DNA from: Immundisolibacter sp049322795
Lineage (GTDB): Bacteria; Pseudomonadota; Gammaproteobacteria; Immundisolibacterales; Immundisolibacteraceae
DNA: 64,000 bases
NCBI GenBank assembly: GCA_049322795.1
Contig: JBMOQH010000015.1
Span: 62,001 to 126,000, forward strand
Direction of reading: 5' to 3'
Shown here piece by piece: positions 53,087 to 61,828 of this stretch. Each line of letters starts with the position of its first letter. The stretch's first letter is position 1. A program made the translations under genes and the position numbers. The notes under the pieces were generated by a model. It was not told where the DNA came from, did not search any database, and saw only the letters and a list, made by a program, of their open reading frames with translations.

Positions 53087-53749
53087 GTGCTGCGCATCGC
53101 CCACCGCGGCGCGAGCGCGCTGGCGCCGGAGAACACGCTTGCCGCCATCGAGCGCGCCATCGCGCTCGGCGCGCCGTGGGTGGAGGTGGACGTGCAGGCC
53201 TGCGCCGACGGCCTGGTGGTGATCCACGACGACACGCTCGAGCGCACCACCAACGGACACGGCCCGGTGGCCACGCATACGCTCGCGGCGCTACGCGAAC
53301 TGGATGCCGGCGCCGGAGAGCGCATCCCCCTGCCGCTGGAAGTGCTGGATGCCTGCCGCGGCCGCTGCGCGGTGAACCTGGAACTGAAAGGCCGCGGCGT
53401 GGCGCCACGCCTCATCCCTGTGCTGCGTGAAACGCTCGCCGGCGGCTGGCCGGCCGGGGCGCTGCTGTGCTCGTCCTTCGATTGGGCGCAGCTTCAGGTG
53501 CTGCGCGCGGCGCTGCCGGAGTTGCCGCCCGGCGTGCTGTGCGAGCAGGTGGATGCAGCCGCGGTGGCAATGGCACGGCAGCTCGGTGCGCGGGTGATCG
53601 CCTGCGCGCTTGCCCACGCGGATGCGGCGGCAGTGGCCGCGGCACACGGCGCCGGCTGCGCGCTGTGGGTGTTCACGGTGAACGACCCCGCTGACGCGGG
53701 GCGTCTGGCGGCGCTGGGTGTGGATGGCGTGTTCACGGACCGGCCGTGA
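53087..53749 (+). CDS. Glycerophosphodiester phosphodiesterase
   Basis: A 220-residue GDPD (UgpQ-like). It begins IAHRGASALAPENTLAAIERAI and has the metal motif EVDVQACADGLVVIHDDTLERTTNG near residue 41; ELKGRG and the C-terminal VNDPADAGRLAALGVDGVFTDRP are typical. Hydrolyses glycerophosphodiesters to glycerol 3-phosphate and an alcohol. No signal peptide, so cytoplasmic. GTG 53087 lies eight bases after the can stop. Confidence 0.92.
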   Translation: MLRIAHRGASALAPENTLAAIERAIALGAPWVEVDVQACADGLVVIHDDTLERTTNGHGPVATHTLAALRELDAGAGERIPLPLEVLDACRGRCAVNLELKGRGVAPRLIPVLRETLAGGWPAGALLCSSFDWAQLQVLRAALPELPPGVLCEQVDAAAVAMARQLGARVIACALAHADAAAVAAAHGAGCALWVFTVNDPADAGRLAALGVDGVFTDRP

Positions 53750-53771
53750 TTCCGAAACCGCCCGCGGGGCG

Positions 53772-53796
53772 TTCGCACCGGGGGCGGCGCTCCCGC
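53772..53796 (-). repeat. REP-like element, third copy
   Basis: On the minus strand this 25-base segment matches the minus-strand element at 6966-6990 in 20 of 25 positions. It keeps the GGGAGCG head and GCGAA tail; its stem GCGCCG/CGGTGC still pairs with one G-U. A more degraded segment with CGGGAGCGGC at about 53815-53835 lies in inverse orientation. The pair fills the 122-base gap before terC. Confidence 0.55.
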
Positions 53797-53871
53797 AGGG
53801 TTCTGGCCCTCATCCCGGGAGCGGCCCCCACGGCTGATGCACCCATCGTTGCAGTGATACCGGAGATTTGA

Positions 53872-54639
53872 ATGGATTTCTTCGCCTGGATGGCCAGTCC
53901 CGAGGCGTGGGTGGCGCTGCTGGCGCTGACCGCGGTCGAGATCGTGCTTGGCATCGACAACATCATTTTCCTGTCCATCCTGGTCGCCAAGCTGCCGGTG
54001 GCGCAGCAGGCCCGGGCGCGGCAGATCGGCCTCGGCCTCGCCATGGGCATGCGCATCCTGCTGCTGCTGTCCCTGTCCTGGCTGCTCGGCTTCACGCAGC
54101 CGCTGTTCGACCTGCTCGGGCAGGACATTTCCGGCCGTGACCTGATCCTGGTGGCCGGCGGGCTGTTCCTGCTGGCCAAGGCGACGCTCGAAATCCACGG
54201 CAGCCTGGAGGGCGAGGAGGGCACCGCCTCGGCGCGAGCGGTGGCCTCGTTCGCCGCCGTCATCGTGCAGGTGGTGCTGCTCGACATCGTGTTCTCGATC
54301 GACTCGGTGCTCACCGCCATCGGCATGGCCAATGACATTCCGGTGATGATCCTGGCGGTGGTGATCTCGGTCGGCATCATGCTGGTGGCGGCCGGCGCCA
54401 TCCATGCGTTCATCGAGCGCCATCCGACGGTCAAGATGCTGGCACTGGCCTTCCTGGTGCTGGTAGGCGTGGCGCTGATCGGCGAGGGCTTCGATGCGCA
54501 CATTCCGCGCGGCTACATCTACTTCGCCATGGCCTTCTCGGTGGGCGTGGAGATGCTGAACGTCGGCGTGCGCCGCCGCGCGCCGGAGCCGGTGCACCTG
54601 CGCCGCGCCTATGTGCAGGACCAGCCGCCTGAGCGGTGA
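53872..54639 (+). CDS. TerC-family integral membrane protein
   Basis: A 255-residue protein with about seven membrane segments. The TerC acidic signatures are ALTAVEIVLGIDNIIFLSIL near residue 16 and VVLLDIVFSIDSVLTAIGM near 136. Members are linked to tellurite resistance and to Mn/metal efflux during protein secretion. I found no yybP-ykoY manganese riboswitch before it. Its end overlaps pabBC by 29 bases. Confidence 0.93.
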   Translation: MDFFAWMASPEAWVALLALTAVEIVLGIDNIIFLSILVAKLPVAQQARARQIGLGLAMGMRILLLLSLSWLLGFTQPLFDLLGQDISGRDLILVAGGLFLLAKATLEIHGSLEGEEGTASARAVASFAAVIVQVVLLDIVFSIDSVLTAIGMANDIPVMILAVVISVGIMLVAAGAIHAFIERHPTVKMLALAFLVLVGVALIGEGFDAHIPRGYIYFAMAFSVGVEMLNVGVRRRAPEPVHLRRAYVQDQPPER

Positions 54640-56371
54640 CAGCCCGCGCGGCCCGCTGCTGCGCCACGCGGACGGGCACTGGTTGCGCTTTGGTGCGCCG
54701 GTGGGCACGGCCGAGGCGCTGACGGTAGACGAGGTTCTGCCGGCGCTGGCGCGGGCCGAACAGGCGCTGGCCGATGGCCTGTACGCGGTTGGCATGCTGG
54801 CCTACGAGGCGGCGCCGGCCTTCGACGCAGCGCTTGCGGTACGGCCCACCGAGGACGCCTTCCCGCTGGCGTGGTTCGGGTTTTACCGACACGTGGACGC
54901 CGTCGATTTGTCGGCCGCGGGCCCGGTGGCCGCGCAGACCTGGCGGCCCGAGACCCGCGACGCCGATTACCTCGCCGCGGTGGCGGACATCCGCCGCGCG
55001 CTCGCCGCCGGCGTGTGCTACCAAGTCAATTACACGCAGCGCCTGCGTGCCGCGTGCGACGGTGATCCGTGGGCCTGGTTCCTGGCCGCCGCGCGCGGCG
55101 CCAGCGCCGGTGCCTATCTCGACCTTGGCCGCCACGTGCTGGCCAGCGCCTCGCCGGAATGGCTGTTCCTGCGCGCCGGCGGGCACATCGAAAGCCGGCC
55201 GATGAAGGGCACCGCCCGGCGGGGGCGCACGCTGGCCGAGGACCGGCGTCTCGCCCGCGCGCTGCGCCACTCGCCCAAGGAGCGGGCCGAAAACCTGATG
55301 ATCACCGACATGGTGCGCAATGACCTCGGGCGCATCGCCCGACCCGGCAGCGTGCGCGTGGCGCGCCTGTTCGAGGTGCAGCGCCACCCGACCGTGTGGC
55401 AGATGATCAGCCGCGTCACGGCGCAGACCGACGCGGGCCTCACCGACACCCTGCGCGCGCTGTTTCCGGCCGCGTCGGTCACCGGCGCGCCCAAGGTGCA
55501 GGCCATGCGCGAAATCGCCGCCCGCGAGCGCTCGCCGCGCGGCATCTACTGCGGCACCATCGGCTACGCCGCCCCGGACGGCACGGCGCAGTTCAACGTC
55601 GCCATCCGCACGCTGCATGTGGATCGCCACACCGGCCAGGCCGACTACGGCACCGGCAGCGGCATCGTGTGGGATTCGGTGCCCGCCGCCGAGGCGCGCG
55701 AGTGCCGGCTGAAGGCCCGCGCGCTCCGCCGGCCGCCGGCGACGTTCGGCTTGATCGAGACCTTGCGCTGGACACCGGACGAGGGCTATTTCCTGCTCGA
55801 CGAACACCTCTCGCGCCTGCGCGACTCGGCACTGTGGGCCGGCATTGCGCTGGCGCCGGACACCGCCCGCGAGGCACTCGAGCGCGCCGCCGGCGGCTTC
55901 ACGCCGGCCGTGCGGCGCGTGCGCCTGGTGCTGCACGCCGGGGGCGAGCTCGACATCACCAGCCAGGCCTTCGACTGGCCCGGCCGGCGGCTGTGGACGC
56001 TCGCGTTGGCCGACGAGCCGATCGACGTCAACGACCCGCTGCTGTTTCACAAGACCACTCGCCGGGCCGTGTACGATCATGCCCGCGCGGGGCATCCCGG
56101 GACCGACGACGTGCTGCTGTGGAACCGCCGCGGCGAGCTGACCGAAACCACCGTCGCCAACCTTGCCTTCCTGCGCGGCGGACAGTGGTACACGCCGCCG
56201 CTGCGCTGCGGGCTGTTGCCCGGCACCTACCGGGCGGCGCTGCTGCGCACAGGCCGCCTGCGCGAAGACGTGCTGCGACGCGACGAACTGCCGGGCATGC
56301 CGCTGGCGGTATTCAACTCGCTGCGCGGCTGGCTGGCGGCGCGCCTGCACGACGCCCTGGAGAAAGCGTGA
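54611..56371 (+). CDS. pabBC: Aminodeoxychorismate synthase component I fused to aminodeoxychorismate lyase
   Basis: A 586-residue fusion for p-aminobenzoate synthesis. The PabB half has GVCYQVNYTQRL near residue 137, the Lys motif SRPMKGTARRG near 195, DMVRNDLGRIARPGSV near 232 and VTGAPKVQAMREI near 290. The PabC half (about 385 on) has GYFLLDEHLSRLRDSA, the PLP Lys in FHKTTRRAVYDHA near 480 and ELTETTVANLAFL. Such fusions are known. The ATG at 54611 lies inside terC; a later start is possible. Its stop overlaps the channel GTG. Confidence 0.93.
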   Translation: MCRTSRLSGDSPRGPLLRHADGHWLRFGAPVGTAEALTVDEVLPALARAEQALADGLYAVGMLAYEAAPAFDAALAVRPTEDAFPLAWFGFYRHVDAVDLSAAGPVAAQTWRPETRDADYLAAVADIRRALAAGVCYQVNYTQRLRAACDGDPWAWFLAAARGASAGAYLDLGRHVLASASPEWLFLRAGGHIESRPMKGTARRGRTLAEDRRLARALRHSPKERAENLMITDMVRNDLGRIARPGSVRVARLFEVQRHPTVWQMISRVTAQTDAGLTDTLRALFPAASVTGAPKVQAMREIAARERSPRGIYCGTIGYAAPDGTAQFNVAIRTLHVDRHTGQADYGTGSGIVWDSVPAAEARECRLKARALRRPPATFGLIETLRWTPDEGYFLLDEHLSRLRDSALWAGIALAPDTAREALERAAGGFTPAVRRVRLVLHAGGELDITSQAFDWPGRRLWTLALADEPIDVNDPLLFHKTTRRAVYDHARAGHPGTDDVLLWNRRGELTETTVANLAFLRGGQWYTPPLRCGLLPGTYRAALLRTGRLREDVLRRDELPGMPLAVFNSLRGWLAARLHDALEKA

Positions 56372-57201
56372 CCGACACCCGTGCCGCATGGCGCCAGCAC
56401 GCCTACCGGATCATCTTCGAAGCCGACACGCCGGCCGGCAAGCGGTTCGACGTATTGCTGCTGTGGGCCATCCTGATCAGCGTGGGGCTGGTCATGCTCG
56501 ACAGCGTGCAGGCCATCCACAACGCCTACGGGCGCTGGCTGTACATCGCCGAGTGGGGCTTCACGGCGATGTTCACGGCGGAGTATCTGGCCCGCCTCGC
56601 CTGCGCGCCCCGGCCGTGGCGCTACGCGCGCAGCTTCTTTGGCGTGGTGGATTTGCTCGCCATCGTGCCGACCTATCTGAGCCTGTTCCTGGCCGGCAGC
56701 CAGATGCTCCTGGTGGTGCGGGCGCTGCGCATGCTGCGCGTGTTTCGCGTGCTCAAGCTGGTCCGTTACGTGAGCGAGGCGGCCGTGCTGCAGCAGGCAA
56801 TGCGCGCCAGCGGACCCAAGATCGGCGTGTTCCTGTACACGGTGCTGACGCTGGTGGCGATCATCGGCACGCTGATGTACGTGATCGAGGGGCCCGAACG
56901 GGGCTTCACCAGCATACCGACCAGCATCTACTGGGCGATCGTCACCCTGACCACCGTCGGCTACGGCGACATATCGCCGGTGACGCCCGCCGGCCGGCTG
57001 CTGGCCAGCATGGCCATGATCCTGGGCTACGGCATCATCGCCGTGCCAACCGGCATCGTCACGGTGGAGATGTCGCGGGCACAGGCCGGCGGCGCCGTGA
57101 CCACCCGCGTGTGTGGCCATTGCCTGACCGAAGGGCACGACCGCGACGCCCGGCACTGCAAGTTCTGCGGCGCCGAACTGCCCACGCCCCAGGCGTCCTG
57201 A
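56368..57201 (+). CDS. Voltage-gated-type K+ channel with C-terminal zinc ribbon
   Basis: A 277-residue six-segment channel. The S4 sensor has regularly spaced arginines (VVRALRMLRVFRVLKLVRYV near residue 114) and the selectivity filter TLTTVGYGDISP is near 192. After S6 a cytoplasmic tail of about 45 residues ends in C-x2-C-x12-C-x2-C (CGHC and CKFC), a likely zinc ribbon. GTG 56368 overlaps pabBC (GTGA) and the stop overlaps the next ATG (TGATG). Confidence 0.9.
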   Translation: MTDTRAAWRQHAYRIIFEADTPAGKRFDVLLLWAILISVGLVMLDSVQAIHNAYGRWLYIAEWGFTAMFTAEYLARLACAPRPWRYARSFFGVVDLLAIVPTYLSLFLAGSQMLLVVRALRMLRVFRVLKLVRYVSEAAVLQQAMRASGPKIGVFLYTVLTLVAIIGTLMYVIEGPERGFTSIPTSIYWAIVTLTTVGYGDISPVTPAGRLLASMAMILGYGIIAVPTGIVTVEMSRAQAGGAVTTRVCGHCLTEGHDRDARHCKFCGAELPTPQAS

Positions 57202-57947
57202 TGGCCATTCTCGGCAAGGTGATCGGCGGCGTGGCCGGCTTCGCGCTCGGCGGGCCGATCGGTGCGCTGCTCGGCGCCGCCGCCGGCCACAACCTCGACC
57301 GCGCCAGCCCACGCGCGCCAACGCTGCCCGGACGCCAGCCCCGCCTGGCGCTGTTGATCGACAGCGGCTTCGCCTTGATGGGCCACATCGCCAAGGCCGA
57401 CGGCCGCGTCAGCGAGGCCGAGATCGCCGCCGCGGAAGCCTGGATGCAGCGCCTGCGACTCGATCCGGCGCAGCGCCGCCGCGCCGTGGAGCGCTTCGCG
57501 CTCGGCAAGCAGGCGGATTTTTCCGTCGCCCGCTGCGTGGCGGACGTGCGTGCTCAGGCCGGTGCCGACATGCGCGCGCTGACCACGCTGCTGCAGATGC
57601 AGGTGTCGGTGGCGCAGGCACAAGGGCATCTGTCCGCGCCGACGCGCCGGGCTCTGGCCGCCGTGCTGACGCAGCTCGGCCTGTCGGCCGCGCTGCTCGA
57701 TGCCATGCTGGGGCAGACCCAAGGCGGCGGCCGGCGCGGCGCCGGCCCGGCCCGACCGCGCATCGAAGAAGATTACGCCGTGCTCGGCGTGCCGGCCGAC
57801 ACCGATCCCGCCACCATCAAGCGCGCCTACCGGCGGCTGATGGCGCGCCACCACCCGGACCGCGCGGGCGACGACCCGGCCGCCACCGCCCGCGCGCAGG
57901 CCATCAACGACGCCTATCGGCGCATCCGCGAAGCACGCGGGTTTTAG
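57201..57947 (+). CDS. DjlA-like co-chaperone (TerB-like plus J domain)
   Basis: A 248-residue protein. A glycine-rich hydrophobic N-terminus (GGVAGFALGGPIGALLGAAAG) could be a membrane segment; a TerB-like helical domain (ALMGHIAKADGRVSEAEIAAAE) follows, and a C-terminal J domain contains HHPDRAGDD with the HPD motif near residue 219. Layout matches DjlA, which stimulates DnaK at the membrane. Confidence 0.88.
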   Translation: MAILGKVIGGVAGFALGGPIGALLGAAAGHNLDRASPRAPTLPGRQPRLALLIDSGFALMGHIAKADGRVSEAEIAAAEAWMQRLRLDPAQRRRAVERFALGKQADFSVARCVADVRAQAGADMRALTTLLQMQVSVAQAQGHLSAPTRRALAAVLTQLGLSAALLDAMLGQTQGGGRRGAGPARPRIEEDYAVLGVPADTDPATIKRAYRRLMARHHPDRAGDDPAATARAQAINDAYRRIREARGF

Positions 57948-57955
57948 CGCCGCGG

Positions 57956-57974
57956 GCCGCCGCCGTCCGGCGGC
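57956..57974. terminator. Short hairpin between convergent djlA-like and hydratase genes
   Basis: GCCGCC (57956-57961) pairs with GGCGGC (57969-57974). It lies in a 47-base gap between convergent genes; weak and without a U-tract. Confidence 0.25.
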
Positions 57975-57994
57975 AGCCTACGATCCCGATCGAC

Positions 57995-58783
57995 TCAGGC
58001 GAAGCACACCGATGCGCTGCCCATGCCGCCGATGGTGACGCGCATGTGGTCGCCGGCCTTGGCACTGACCATGGTGGCGAGCGAGCCGGACAGGATGACC
58101 TCGCCGGCCTTGAGCGGGATGCCACGCGCACCGAGGGTGTTGGCCAGCCAGGCGACGGCGTTCAGCGGGTGGCCCAGCGTGGCCGCGCCGGCGCCCAGAC
58201 CCACGATCTCGCCGTTCTTTTCCAGGATCATGCCGCAGGTCTTCAGATCCACCCGGCGCGGGTCGACCGCCTGGTCGCCGAGCAGGAACAGGCCGGCCGA
58301 GGCGTTGTCGGCCACGGTGTCCTGGATGCGGATCTTCCAGTCGCGGATACGCGAGTCGCAGATCTCGAAGCACGGCATCACGCACTCGGTGGCCGCCAGC
58401 ACGGCGGCGTTGGTGATGCCGGGGCCGAGCAGGTCGCGTTTGAGGATGAAGGCGATCTCGCCCTCCATGCGCGCCTGGATGAGCTGGCCTTCGACCGGCA
58501 CCACGTCGCCGTCGTTGTAGGCCATGCCGGACAGCAGGTGGCCGAAGTCGGGCTGGCCCACGTCCAGCATGGCCTGCACGGCCTTGCTGGTGGCGCCGAT
58601 CTTCTTGCCGATGATGGTCTCGCCGTCGCGCTCCATGCGCCGGCGGATGATGCCGAGCTGGATCTGGTACGCATCCTCGATGCTGATATCCGGCTCGCGG
58701 GCGGTCAGCGGGTCCACCACCTTGGCGCCGCGCACGGCCTGGTACAGCTCCTCGCTGTACGTGTCGATCTTGGCCTTGTCCAT
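57995..58783 (-). CDS. 2-oxopent-4-enoate hydratase / 4-oxalocrotonate decarboxylase family
   Basis: A 262-residue enzyme of the DmpE/DmpH family. IGKKIGATSKAVQAMLDVGQPDFG near residue 58, ARMEGEIAFILKRDL near 104 (metal Glu pair), CFEICDSRIRDWKI near 138 and GHPLNAVAWLANTLGARG near 205 are typical. It hydrates 2-oxopent-4-enoate to 4-hydroxy-2-oxovalerate, or decarboxylates 4-oxalocrotonate; the two activities cannot be separated by eye. It follows the semialdehyde dehydrogenase gene by ten bases, in the meta-cleavage cluster. Confidence 0.88.
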   Translation of the reverse strand: MDKAKIDTYSEELYQAVRGAKVVDPLTAREPDISIEDAYQIQLGIIRRRMERDGETIIGKKIGATSKAVQAMLDVGQPDFGHLLSGMAYNDGDVVPVEGQLIQARMEGEIAFILKRDLLGPGITNAAVLAATECVMPCFEICDSRIRDWKIRIQDTVADNASAGLFLLGDQAVDPRRVDLKTCGMILEKNGEIVGLGAGAATLGHPLNAVAWLANTLGARGIPLKAGEVILSGSLATMVSAKAGDHMRVTIGGMGSASVCFA

Positions 58784-58793
58784 CGCCGTCCCC

Positions 58794-60242
58794 TTACAGC
58801 TTGATGCAGATGTTCTTGAGTTCGGAATAGAACTCGAGCGAGTGCACGCCGCCCTCGCGGCCGATGCCGGAGTACTTCATGCCGCCGAACGGCGAGCGCA
58901 GGTCGCGCAGGAACCAGGTGTTGACCCACACGATGCCGGCTTCGAGCTGCGCCGCCACGCGGTGCGCGCGGGCGAGGTTGCTGCTCCACACGGTGGCGGA
59001 CAGGCCGTACCTGGTGTCGTTGGCCAGCTCGACGACTTCGTCCTCGGAGTCGAACGGCGTCACGGACACCACCGGGCCGAAGATTTCCTGCCGCTGCGCC
59101 TTGCAGTCGCGGCCGAGACCGACGATCACCGTCGGCTCCAGGAAGGCGCCGTCCTTGAGGTGCTCCGGCAGGCCGTCCGGGCGCTTGCCGCCGGTCAGGA
59201 AGGTGGCGCCGTCGGCCTTGGCGGAATCCAGGAACGTCTGCACGCGCGCCAGGTGCTCCTTGGAGATGAGCGCGCCGAGCGTGGTGGCGGGATCGGTCGG
59301 GTCGCCGATCTTCACCGTGGTGCGGATGCGCTCCACCAGCTTGTCGAGGAAGGCCTGGTACAGCGGGCGCTCCACGTAGATGCGCGAGCCGCACAGGCAC
59401 ACCTCGCCCTGGTTGGCGAAGGACGAGCGCATCGTGGTCTCGACGCAGGCGTCCAGATCCGCGTCGGCAAAGATGATGTTCGGGTTCTTGCCGCCGAGTT
59501 CGAAGGACACCTTTTTCAGGTTGGACGCCGCCGCGCGCATGATGATCTGGCCGGTCGTCGTCTCGCCGGTGAAGGTGATGCCGTCGACGTCCGGGTGCTC
59601 GGTCAGCGCCGAGCCGGCCGAGTCGGCACCGAAACCGTGCACCACGTTCAGTACGCCCGTCGGCAGGATGTCCTTCGCCACGTCGGCCAGCAGCGCGGTG
59701 GTGGCGGGCGTCTCCTCGGACGGCTTGATGATGACGGTGTTGCCGCTGGCCAGCGCCGGGGCCACCTTCCAGGTGGTCAGCAGCAGCGGGAAGTTCCACG
59801 GCGAGATGATGCCGACCACGCCGAGCGGCCGGCGCAGCGCGTAGTTGAGCGCGCCTTCCATCTCCCAGCACTCGGTGGCGACGTACTTGAAGTGCTCGGC
59901 GAACTGGACGAAGTTGGCGCTGCCGCGCGGGATGTTGACGTGCCGCGCCAGCGTGATGCCCATGCCGTTGTCGGCCACCTCGGCCTGCGCGAATTCCTCG
60001 GCGCGGGCCTGGATGCCGGCGGCGAGCTTCATCAGCAGGTCCATGCGCCCGGCCATCGGCAGGCTGCCCCACGGGCCCTTGAGCGCCGCGCGGGCGGCGG
60101 CCACCGCCTGGTCGATCTCGGCCTTGCCGCCCTCGTGCACCTTGGCGATGACCTGCCCGGTGGCCGGATTGATGTCGTCGAAGGTGCGGCCGCTGGCGGA
60201 GCCAACGAACTCGCCGTTGATGAAGTGCTTGATCTCTTTCAT
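58794..60242 (-). CDS. 2-hydroxymuconic semialdehyde dehydrogenase (DmpC/XylG type)
   Basis: A 482-residue aldehyde dehydrogenase. GVVGIISPWNFPLLLTTWK near residue 143, the general base Glu in VSFELGGKNPNIIF near 253, the nucleophile Cys in FANQGEVCLCGSRIYVERP near 285 and EIFGPVVSV near 385 are present. The N-terminus (HFINGEFVGSASGRTFDDINPATG) fits the DmpC/XylG group. It oxidises the ring-fission semialdehyde with NAD. ATG 60242 is the first plausible start. Confidence 0.9.
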   Translation of the reverse strand: MKEIKHFINGEFVGSASGRTFDDINPATGQVIAKVHEGGKAEIDQAVAAARAALKGPWGSLPMAGRMDLLMKLAAGIQARAEEFAQAEVADNGMGITLARHVNIPRGSANFVQFAEHFKYVATECWEMEGALNYALRRPLGVVGIISPWNFPLLLTTWKVAPALASGNTVIIKPSEETPATTALLADVAKDILPTGVLNVVHGFGADSAGSALTEHPDVDGITFTGETTTGQIIMRAAASNLKKVSFELGGKNPNIIFADADLDACVETTMRSSFANQGEVCLCGSRIYVERPLYQAFLDKLVERIRTTVKIGDPTDPATTLGALISKEHLARVQTFLDSAKADGATFLTGGKRPDGLPEHLKDGAFLEPTVIVGLGRDCKAQRQEIFGPVVSVTPFDSEDEVVELANDTRYGLSATVWSSNLARAHRVAAQLEAGIVWVNTWFLRDLRSPFGGMKYSGIGREGGVHSLEFYSELKNICIKL

Positions 60243-60333
60243 GGTCGGACGCTTGCGGAAGGTTGACGGAATGGCCGGCAGTGGGGAAGGCCGGATGGTT
60301 GGCGCCCCAGCCACGGCCGGGATGGGGCTTTGC

Positions 60334-60366
60334 GGCTGACGGCCGGTTCGGCGCCGGCCGTCAGCC
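60334..60366. other. Strong intercistronic hairpin in the meta-cleavage cluster
   Basis: A perfect 13-bp stem: GGCTGACGGCCGG (60334-60346) pairs with CCGGCCGTCAGCC (60354-60366) around a seven-base loop, in the 144-base gap between the GlcG-like gene and the dehydrogenase gene. There is no U-tract on the minus strand, so RNA processing or 3'-end protection is as likely as termination. Confidence 0.55.
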
Positions 60367-60386
60367 ATCGGGCATTGGCGTTTTGG

Positions 60387-60836
60387 TCAGCGCTGGCCGG
60401 GCTCGGCCGACAGGCCGGCCGCCGTGATGCCGGCGCGGGCGCAGATTTCGTCTTCTTCCTCGCTGCCGCCGGACACGCCGACGCCGGCGATGCACTCGCC
60501 GTTCACGTACACCGGCACGCCGCCGCCGAACACCACCATGCGCGGCACGGCCGAAATGCCGGCCAGCAGGCCGGGCGAGTTCATGCCCTCGAGCACCGGC
60601 CACCACTGCTTGGTCGGCAGGCCGAAGCCGGCCGAGGTGGTGGCCTTGTCCTGGGCGATGCCGGTGGAGTGAAACGGCGCCGACGGGTCGCGGGCGAAAG
60701 CCAGCTGGTTGCCGCCGCGGTCCATCACCGCCACCGCCACGCGGATGCCGAGATCCTGCCCCTTGGCCAGCGCGCCGCGCACCACGGCCAGCGACGCCTC
60801 CCAGGTGAGGGTGGTCAGTTGCACGGTCTTGGTCAT
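60387..60836 (-). CDS. GlcG/HbpS-family (DUF336) protein
   Basis: A 149-residue protein of the GlcG/HbpS family. MDRGGNQLAFARDPSAPFHS near residue 38, DKATTSAGFG near 63, the glycine run VFGGGVPVYVNGECIAGVGVSGGS near 101 and EEEDEICARAGITA are typical. HbpS binds haem; most relatives have unknown roles. It lies seven bases after the catechol dioxygenase gene, where meta operons often have a reactivating ferredoxin, so a protective role is possible but unproven. Confidence 0.82.
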   Translation of the reverse strand: MTKTVQLTTLTWEASLAVVRGALAKGQDLGIRVAVAVMDRGGNQLAFARDPSAPFHSTGIAQDKATTSAGFGLPTKQWWPVLEGMNSPGLLAGISAVPRMVVFGGGVPVYVNGECIAGVGVSGGSEEEDEICARAGITAAGLSAEPGQR

Positions 60837-60843
60837 GGCAGCC

Positions 60844-61767
60844 TCAGGTGTTGGCGGTGACGAAGCTCTCGACCATCTTGTGGCCGTAATAGAAGATGCC
60901 CTTGGGCGTCTCCTCGTGCGTCCAGGTGATGACCGGGTTGTCCGGGTAGCGGATGTAGCCGCCGTGGAAGGTCTCGTTGCGGTTGCCGGACGGGTCGAAG
61001 AAATAGATGGTCAGGCCGCGCGTGAGGCCGTGGCGGCCGGGGCCGTACTCCACCGGGATGTAGTTCTTGGACATGATGTCCGCGGCGTGGCGGATCTCGT
61101 CCCAGGACTCCAGGTAAAAGCTGACGTGGTGCAGGCGGCCCTTCGAGTCCTCGTGGATGAAGGCGACGTCGTGGGCCTTGTCCGAGCACGACAGGAACGC
61201 GCCGACCATGCTGCCGTCCGGCGCCACGATGCGCTCGCTGAGGTCGAAGTCCAGCACCTCCTGGAACAGCCTGGCGGTCTCCGGGATGCTATCGCCGTTG
61301 AGCAGGCAGTGGTCGAAGCGGGTCGGGTGCATGCCCTTCAGGCCATCCGGCCACACGTCCGGGTTCACGTCCGGCAGGCCGTTGCCGACGTGCTGCTTCT
61401 CGGCGTAGAGCTCGATCAGGTGCCCCGACGGCGTCTCGAAGCGCACGCGCTCGCCGGTGCCCTTGAGCTCGCCGGCCGGGATGCGCTCTATGGCCACGCC
61501 GTAGTCGGTGAGGCGCTTGGCGTAATGCTCCAGCGATGCCTTGTCGCGCACCTTGAAGCCGTAGAAGTCCATGCCGGGACGGTCCGACTCGCGCAGCACG
61601 ATGCTGAACAGGTCGTGTTCGTCCCAGGCCTTCAGGTACACGCGGCCGTCGGCGTCGCGCGCGGTCTCGATCAGACCCACCATTTCCTTGTAGTGGTGCA
61701 GCGCCGGGCCCAGTTCCATCACGCGCAGTTGCACGTGGCCGGGGCGAAGAATGCCAGTCAGAGCCAT
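60844..61767 (-). CDS. Catechol 2,3-dioxygenase (extradiol, DmpB/XylE type)
   Basis: A 307-residue vicinal-oxygen-chelate dioxygenase with two repeated domains. The Fe(II) ligands are visible: His near residue 152 (TRFDHCLL), His near 214 (RLHHVSFYL) and Glu near 266 (NETFHGGY). It splits catechol next to the hydroxyls to 2-hydroxymuconic semialdehyde. ATG 61767 has the ribosome site GGAGGA. First gene of the cluster 61767-57995; a perfect inverted repeat lies 62 bases upstream. Confidence 0.94.
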   Translation of the reverse strand: MALTGILRPGHVQLRVMELGPALHHYKEMVGLIETARDADGRVYLKAWDEHDLFSIVLRESDRPGMDFYGFKVRDKASLEHYAKRLTDYGVAIERIPAGELKGTGERVRFETPSGHLIELYAEKQHVGNGLPDVNPDVWPDGLKGMHPTRFDHCLLNGDSIPETARLFQEVLDFDLSERIVAPDGSMVGAFLSCSDKAHDVAFIHEDSKGRLHHVSFYLESWDEIRHAADIMSKNYIPVEYGPGRHGLTRGLTIYFFDPSGNRNETFHGGYIRYPDNPVITWTHEETPKGIFYYGHKMVESFVTANT

Positions 61768-61828
61768 GGGGGAGTCCTCCAGAGGCAGGGCAGATAACAG
61801 GGACAAGCGCGCGAACGGCGTCGACCGA

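Noticed and set aside
53750..53871. Manganese riboswitch (yybP-ykoY) before terC
   Set aside because: None of the conserved loop sequences of that motif are present; the gap is explained by REP-like segments.
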